NCBI GenBank assembly: GCA_947258905.1
Contig: CAMYKF010000710.1
Location: forward strand, 1-8,835
Length of the DNA: 8,835 nt
Reading direction: 5' to 3'
Source: an uncultured Pirellulaceae bacterium
GTDB lineage: Bacteria; Planctomycetota; Planctomycetia; Pirellulales; Pirellulaceae
Of the stretch, positions 7,111 through 8,835 are shown piece by piece. A model generated the notes under the pieces. That model was not told the DNA's origin and did no database searches. It was given only the letters and a program-made list of their open reading frames with translations. Made by a program: the position numbers and the translations under genes. Within the stretch, counting starts at the first letter, position 1. Each line of letters opens with the position of its first letter.

Positions 7111-8103
7111 ATGGCTGCCGAGTTTATTTACGACGACCGCATCGATCAGGCTGTACTGAATGACAAGACGATTGCCATCATTGGCTATGGCGCCCAGGGG
7201 AAGGCCCATGCGCTGAACCTGCGTGACAGTGGCCTCCGGGTGTTGATCGGGCAACGCCCAGGCCCCGGACATGAAGCGGCGATCCAGGACGGTTTTCAGC
7301 CACTGACGATTGCCGAAGCCGCTTCCCAGGCCAATCTCGTTTGTCTCATGCTGCCAGACGAATGTCATGGGCCGGTCTTCGAAGAACAGATTCGGGGGCA
7401 ACTGGACCCGGCAGACGTGATCCTGTGTTGTCACGGTTTTAGCCTGCTGTACGAACAGGTACGCCCCCCCGAGGGTGTTGCCTGTATCCTGGTCGCGCCC
7501 AAGGGTGCGGGCCATATGGTGCGTACTGCCTATCAACAGGGCAGCGGCGTGCCCTGCCTCGTCGCTCTGGGGCCGGGTGCCGATCGCGAAACTCATTGGC
7601 CGCTGGCCCTGGCCTATGCGGGCGGGCTGGGCGGCGGGCGTGCTGGCATTCTGGAGACGACATTGGCTGAGGAGACGGAAACGGATTTGTTTGGCGAGCA
7701 AGCGGTGTTGTGCGGTGGATTGAGCCATCTGGCGATTGCTGCGTTTGAGACGCTGGTCGAAGCCGGATACCGGGAAGAGATCGCGTACTTCGAATGTGTG
7801 CACGAACTCAAGCTGGTGGTCGACCTGCTGCATCGCGGCGGACTGGCGTTCATGCGCGAGCATATTTCCAACACAGCAGAATATGGCGACTATACCCGCG
7901 GACCGCGGATCGTGGACGAGCATGTCCGCAAACAGCTGCAGCAAATCCTGGAGGAAATCCGCAGCGGCGAGTTTGCCCGCCAGTGGATTGAGGAAGCTTC
8001 CGGCGGGTCGGCAACGTTTTTGAAAGTGCGCCAGCAACAGGCCAGGCAGCCGGTGGAACAAGCCGGCCAGCGGGTGTTGCAGCTCATTGGCAGGCGCGGT
8101 TAA
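7111..8103 (+). CDS. ilvC: ketol-acid reductoisomerase (class I), divergent
   Basis: This cytoplasmic enzyme isomerises and reduces 2-acetolactate (or 2-aceto-2-hydroxybutyrate) with NAD(P)H and magnesium, the second common step of valine, leucine and isoleucine synthesis. The 330-residue length fits class I. The Rossmann motif GYGAQGKAHALNLRDSG is at 25-41, followed by the cofactor loop IGQRPGPGHE (47-55). Active-site motifs are intact: CHGF with His108, APKGAGH (129-135), ETDLFGEQ with metal ligands Asp192 and Glu196, FECVHELKLVVDL with Glu228 and Glu232, and ISNTAEYGDYTRGPR with Ser253. The N-terminus MAAEFIYDD aligns well with the family, so the ATG at 7111 is right, although no Shine-Dalgarno site precedes it. 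The loop lacks the serines usual in NADPH-dependent enzymes, and several normally constant positions differ (PKGPGH is PKGAGH), so it could be a second, divergent copy. No ilvB, ilvN or leuA is adjacent. Confidence 0.95.
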   Translation: MAAEFIYDDRIDQAVLNDKTIAIIGYGAQGKAHALNLRDSGLRVLIGQRPGPGHEAAIQDGFQPLTIAEAASQANLVCLMLPDECHGPVFEEQIRGQLDPADVILCCHGFSLLYEQVRPPEGVACILVAPKGAGHMVRTAYQQGSGVPCLVALGPGADRETHWPLALAYAGGLGGGRAGILETTLAEETETDLFGEQAVLCGGLSHLAIAAFETLVEAGYREEIAYFECVHELKLVVDLLHRGGLAFMREHISNTAEYGDYTRGPRIVDEHVRKQLQQILEEIRSGEFARQWIEEASGGSATFLKVRQQQARQPVEQAGQRVLQLIGRRG

Positions 8104-8129
8104 CGAAGCTGCGCAAAGTTTAACGGCCG

Positions 8130-8155
8130 CCCTGTGATGCCTGTACGGGTTTTTT
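8130..8155 (+). terminator. possible weak intrinsic terminator of ilvC
   Basis: CCC-T-GT (8130-8135) can pair with ACGGG (8145-8149), five pairs with one bulge, directly followed by six T residues (8150-8155) and a second T-rich stretch. The position, 27 bases after the ilvC stop, is right for a terminator, but the stem is short. Confidence 0.4.
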
Positions 8156-8260
8156 GCGTTTTGCCTCGTTTAGGGGCGGTAGAGATTAAACCGCAGACGA
8201 CGGTTTTGTCGATGCTGGGACCACGCCCGCATTCTTTACGCAAAAACGAATACCCGACCC

Positions 8261-8265
8261 AGGAG
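8261..8265 (+). promoter_or_regulatory. ribosome binding site of the Gly/Cys/His repeat protein
   Basis: AGGAG with an eight-base spacer precedes the ATG at 8274. It is the best Shine-Dalgarno match in the window and suggests strong translation of the exported protein that follows. Confidence 0.75.
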
Positions 8266-8273
8266 TTCAAGTT

Positions 8274-8835
8274 ATGAAGACCCGCCTGTCAATGTGCCTG
8301 GCCGTTGCTGCGCTGTTCTGTTGCTCCGCAACAGCCTATGGCCAGTACGTTCAACAACATCCCGGCCAGCAATGGAACAACCCGGCGATCCGGGCCTCGA
8401 TTCAGCAACCGGTTGTCCAGCAACCGGTTATGCAGCAACCGGTGATGCAGCAACCGGTGGCGCCCGTCGCTCCGGTACCGCCCGTCGGATCCGGTGGTGC
8501 CTACTTCCAGCAAGGCAACTGCAGCCCGGGTAACTGCAACAGCGGTTGCGGTTGCGATGGCGGTTACGGCGGCTGTGACACCGGCTGTGGTGGCGGCTGC
8601 GACACCGGCGGCGGCTGCGGCGGTCACATCGGTGGCGGCTGTGGTGGCGGTCACATCGGTGGCGGCTGTGGTGGCGGTCACATTGGTGGCGGCTGTGGTG
8701 GCGGTCACATTGGTGGCGGCTGTGGCAAAAGTGGTTGCGGTCACCTCGGTGGCGGCTGCGGTATTGGTGGTGGTCACCTCGGCGGCGGCTGTGGCATCGG
8801 CGGGGGCGGTGGTCAGCTCGGTGGTGGCTGCGGCG
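8274..8835 (+). CDS. exported Gly/Cys/His-rich repeat protein (3' end outside window)
   Basis: The frame is open from the ATG at 8274 to the window edge, giving 187 codons without a stop. A signal peptide is clear: MKTRLSMCLAVAALFCCSATAYG, with a likely cut before QY at residue 24. Next comes a Gln/Pro/Val-rich spacer with four QQPV repeats (44-63) and a PVAPVAPVPPV stretch. From residue 83 the protein is almost only Gly, Cys and His, with 16 cysteines between 83 and 187. Four near-identical copies of GGHIGGGCG (116-151) are followed by looser versions (GHLGGGCGIGG). I know no family for it. Spaced cysteines in an exported protein suggest disulfide cross-linking or a covalent surface layer; regular His and Cys could also bind metal. 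Both are inference. The strong ribosome site suggests abundance. The C-terminus cannot be seen. Confidence 0.85.
   Translation, partial: MKTRLSMCLAVAALFCCSATAYGQYVQQHPGQQWNNPAIRASIQQPVVQQPVMQQPVMQQPVAPVAPVPPVGSGGAYFQQGNCSPGNCNSGCGCDGGYGGCDTGCGGGCDTGGGCGGHIGGGCGGGHIGGGCGGGHIGGGCGGGHIGGGCGKSGCGHLGGGCGIGGGHLGGGCGIGGGGGQLGGGCG
8403..8462 (+). repeat. four 15-bp tandem repeats encoding QQPV(V/M/A)
   Basis: Four consecutive units begin CAGCAACCGGT at 8403, 8418, 8433 and 8448. They differ only at the wobble base of the Val codon and in the fifth codon (GTC, ATG, ATG, GCG). They form the Gln/Pro spacer between the signal peptide and the Cys-rich part. Confidence 0.9.
8619..8726 (+). repeat. four 27-bp tandem repeats encoding GGHIGGGCG
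   Basis: Units start at 8619, 8646, 8673 and 8700. Units 1 and 2 are identical (Ile as ATC). Units 3 and 4 use ATT, and unit 4 also ends GGC instead of GGT. Degenerate copies continue to the window edge. Near-identity at synonymous sites indicates recent duplication or homogenisation, for example by slipped-strand replication. Confidence 0.95.

Larger units (their letters stand above)
8104..8273. other. intergenic region between ilvC and the repeat-protein gene
   Basis: This 170-base gap holds the weak terminator at 8130-8155 and the ribosome binding site at 8261-8265. It must also carry the promoter of the downstream gene unless that gene is read through from ilvC. A TTGTCG at 8206-8211 could be a -35, but no good -10 lies at the right spacing. 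Confidence 0.4.

Noticed and set aside
7093..8061. Open frame of 322 codons on the minus strand across ilvC
   Set aside because: It is antisense to a clear ketol-acid reductoisomerase and its translation looks like a mirror of that gene's codon bias, with no motif of its own.
8289..8777. Minus-strand frame encoding a Thr/Ala/Val repeat protein
   Set aside because: The low-complexity product is the reverse complement of the Gly/Cys/His repeats. The plus-strand frame has a ribosome site and a signal peptide, so this one is a shadow.
8619..8835. Repeats at the right edge as a CRISPR array
   Set aside because: Units are contiguous with no spacers, are in frame with an exported coding sequence and encode a simple peptide repeat.

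Overview
The window looks like chromosomal DNA from a planctomycete, probably of the Pirellula/Rhodopirellula group. This is an inference from gene content and style: a futalosine-pathway menaquinone gene, secreted CHAT and C25-type proteins, GTG starts behind good Shine-Dalgarno sites, many small exported proteins of unknown function, and mostly single genes instead of long operons. I see no rRNA, tRNA, CRISPR array, transposase or phage gene.

Layout. (1) 120-992 (+): mqnD, the cyclic dehypoxanthinyl futalosine lyase step of menaquinone synthesis. (2) 1074-1310 (-): a 78-residue probable lipoprotein, convergent with mqnD, with a clear intrinsic terminator between the two. (3) 1311-1713: a roughly 400-base divergent gap with no gene I can support. 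(4) 1714-4794 (+): a 1026-residue exported protein with TPR-like repeats, a coiled-coil-like linker and a C-terminal CHAT (caspase-like) domain in which the catalytic His and Cys both appear to be replaced. (5) 4951-6684 (+): a 577-residue exported gingipain-like C25 peptidase that keeps its Gly-His-Gly and Ala-Cys active-site motifs. (6) 6723-7025 (-), possibly from 7112: a small two-helix membrane protein. (7) 7111-8103 (+): ketol-acid reductoisomerase, ilvC, somewhat divergent. (8) 8274 to beyond the window end (+): an exported protein with QQPV repeats followed by Gly/Cys/His-rich tandem repeats.

How they relate. mqnD and ilvC are stand-alone housekeeping genes (quinone and branched-chain amino acid synthesis). 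The most interesting unit is the same-strand pair 1714-4794 and 4951-6684. Both products carry signal peptides and both use the clan CD (caspase/gingipain) fold, but the first looks catalytically dead and the second looks active. A scaffold or regulator next to an active peptidase, outside the cytoplasm, is a reasonable but untested reading. The second item of interest is the Gly/Cys/His repeat protein at the right edge, whose DNA repeats are almost identical and so look recently expanded.
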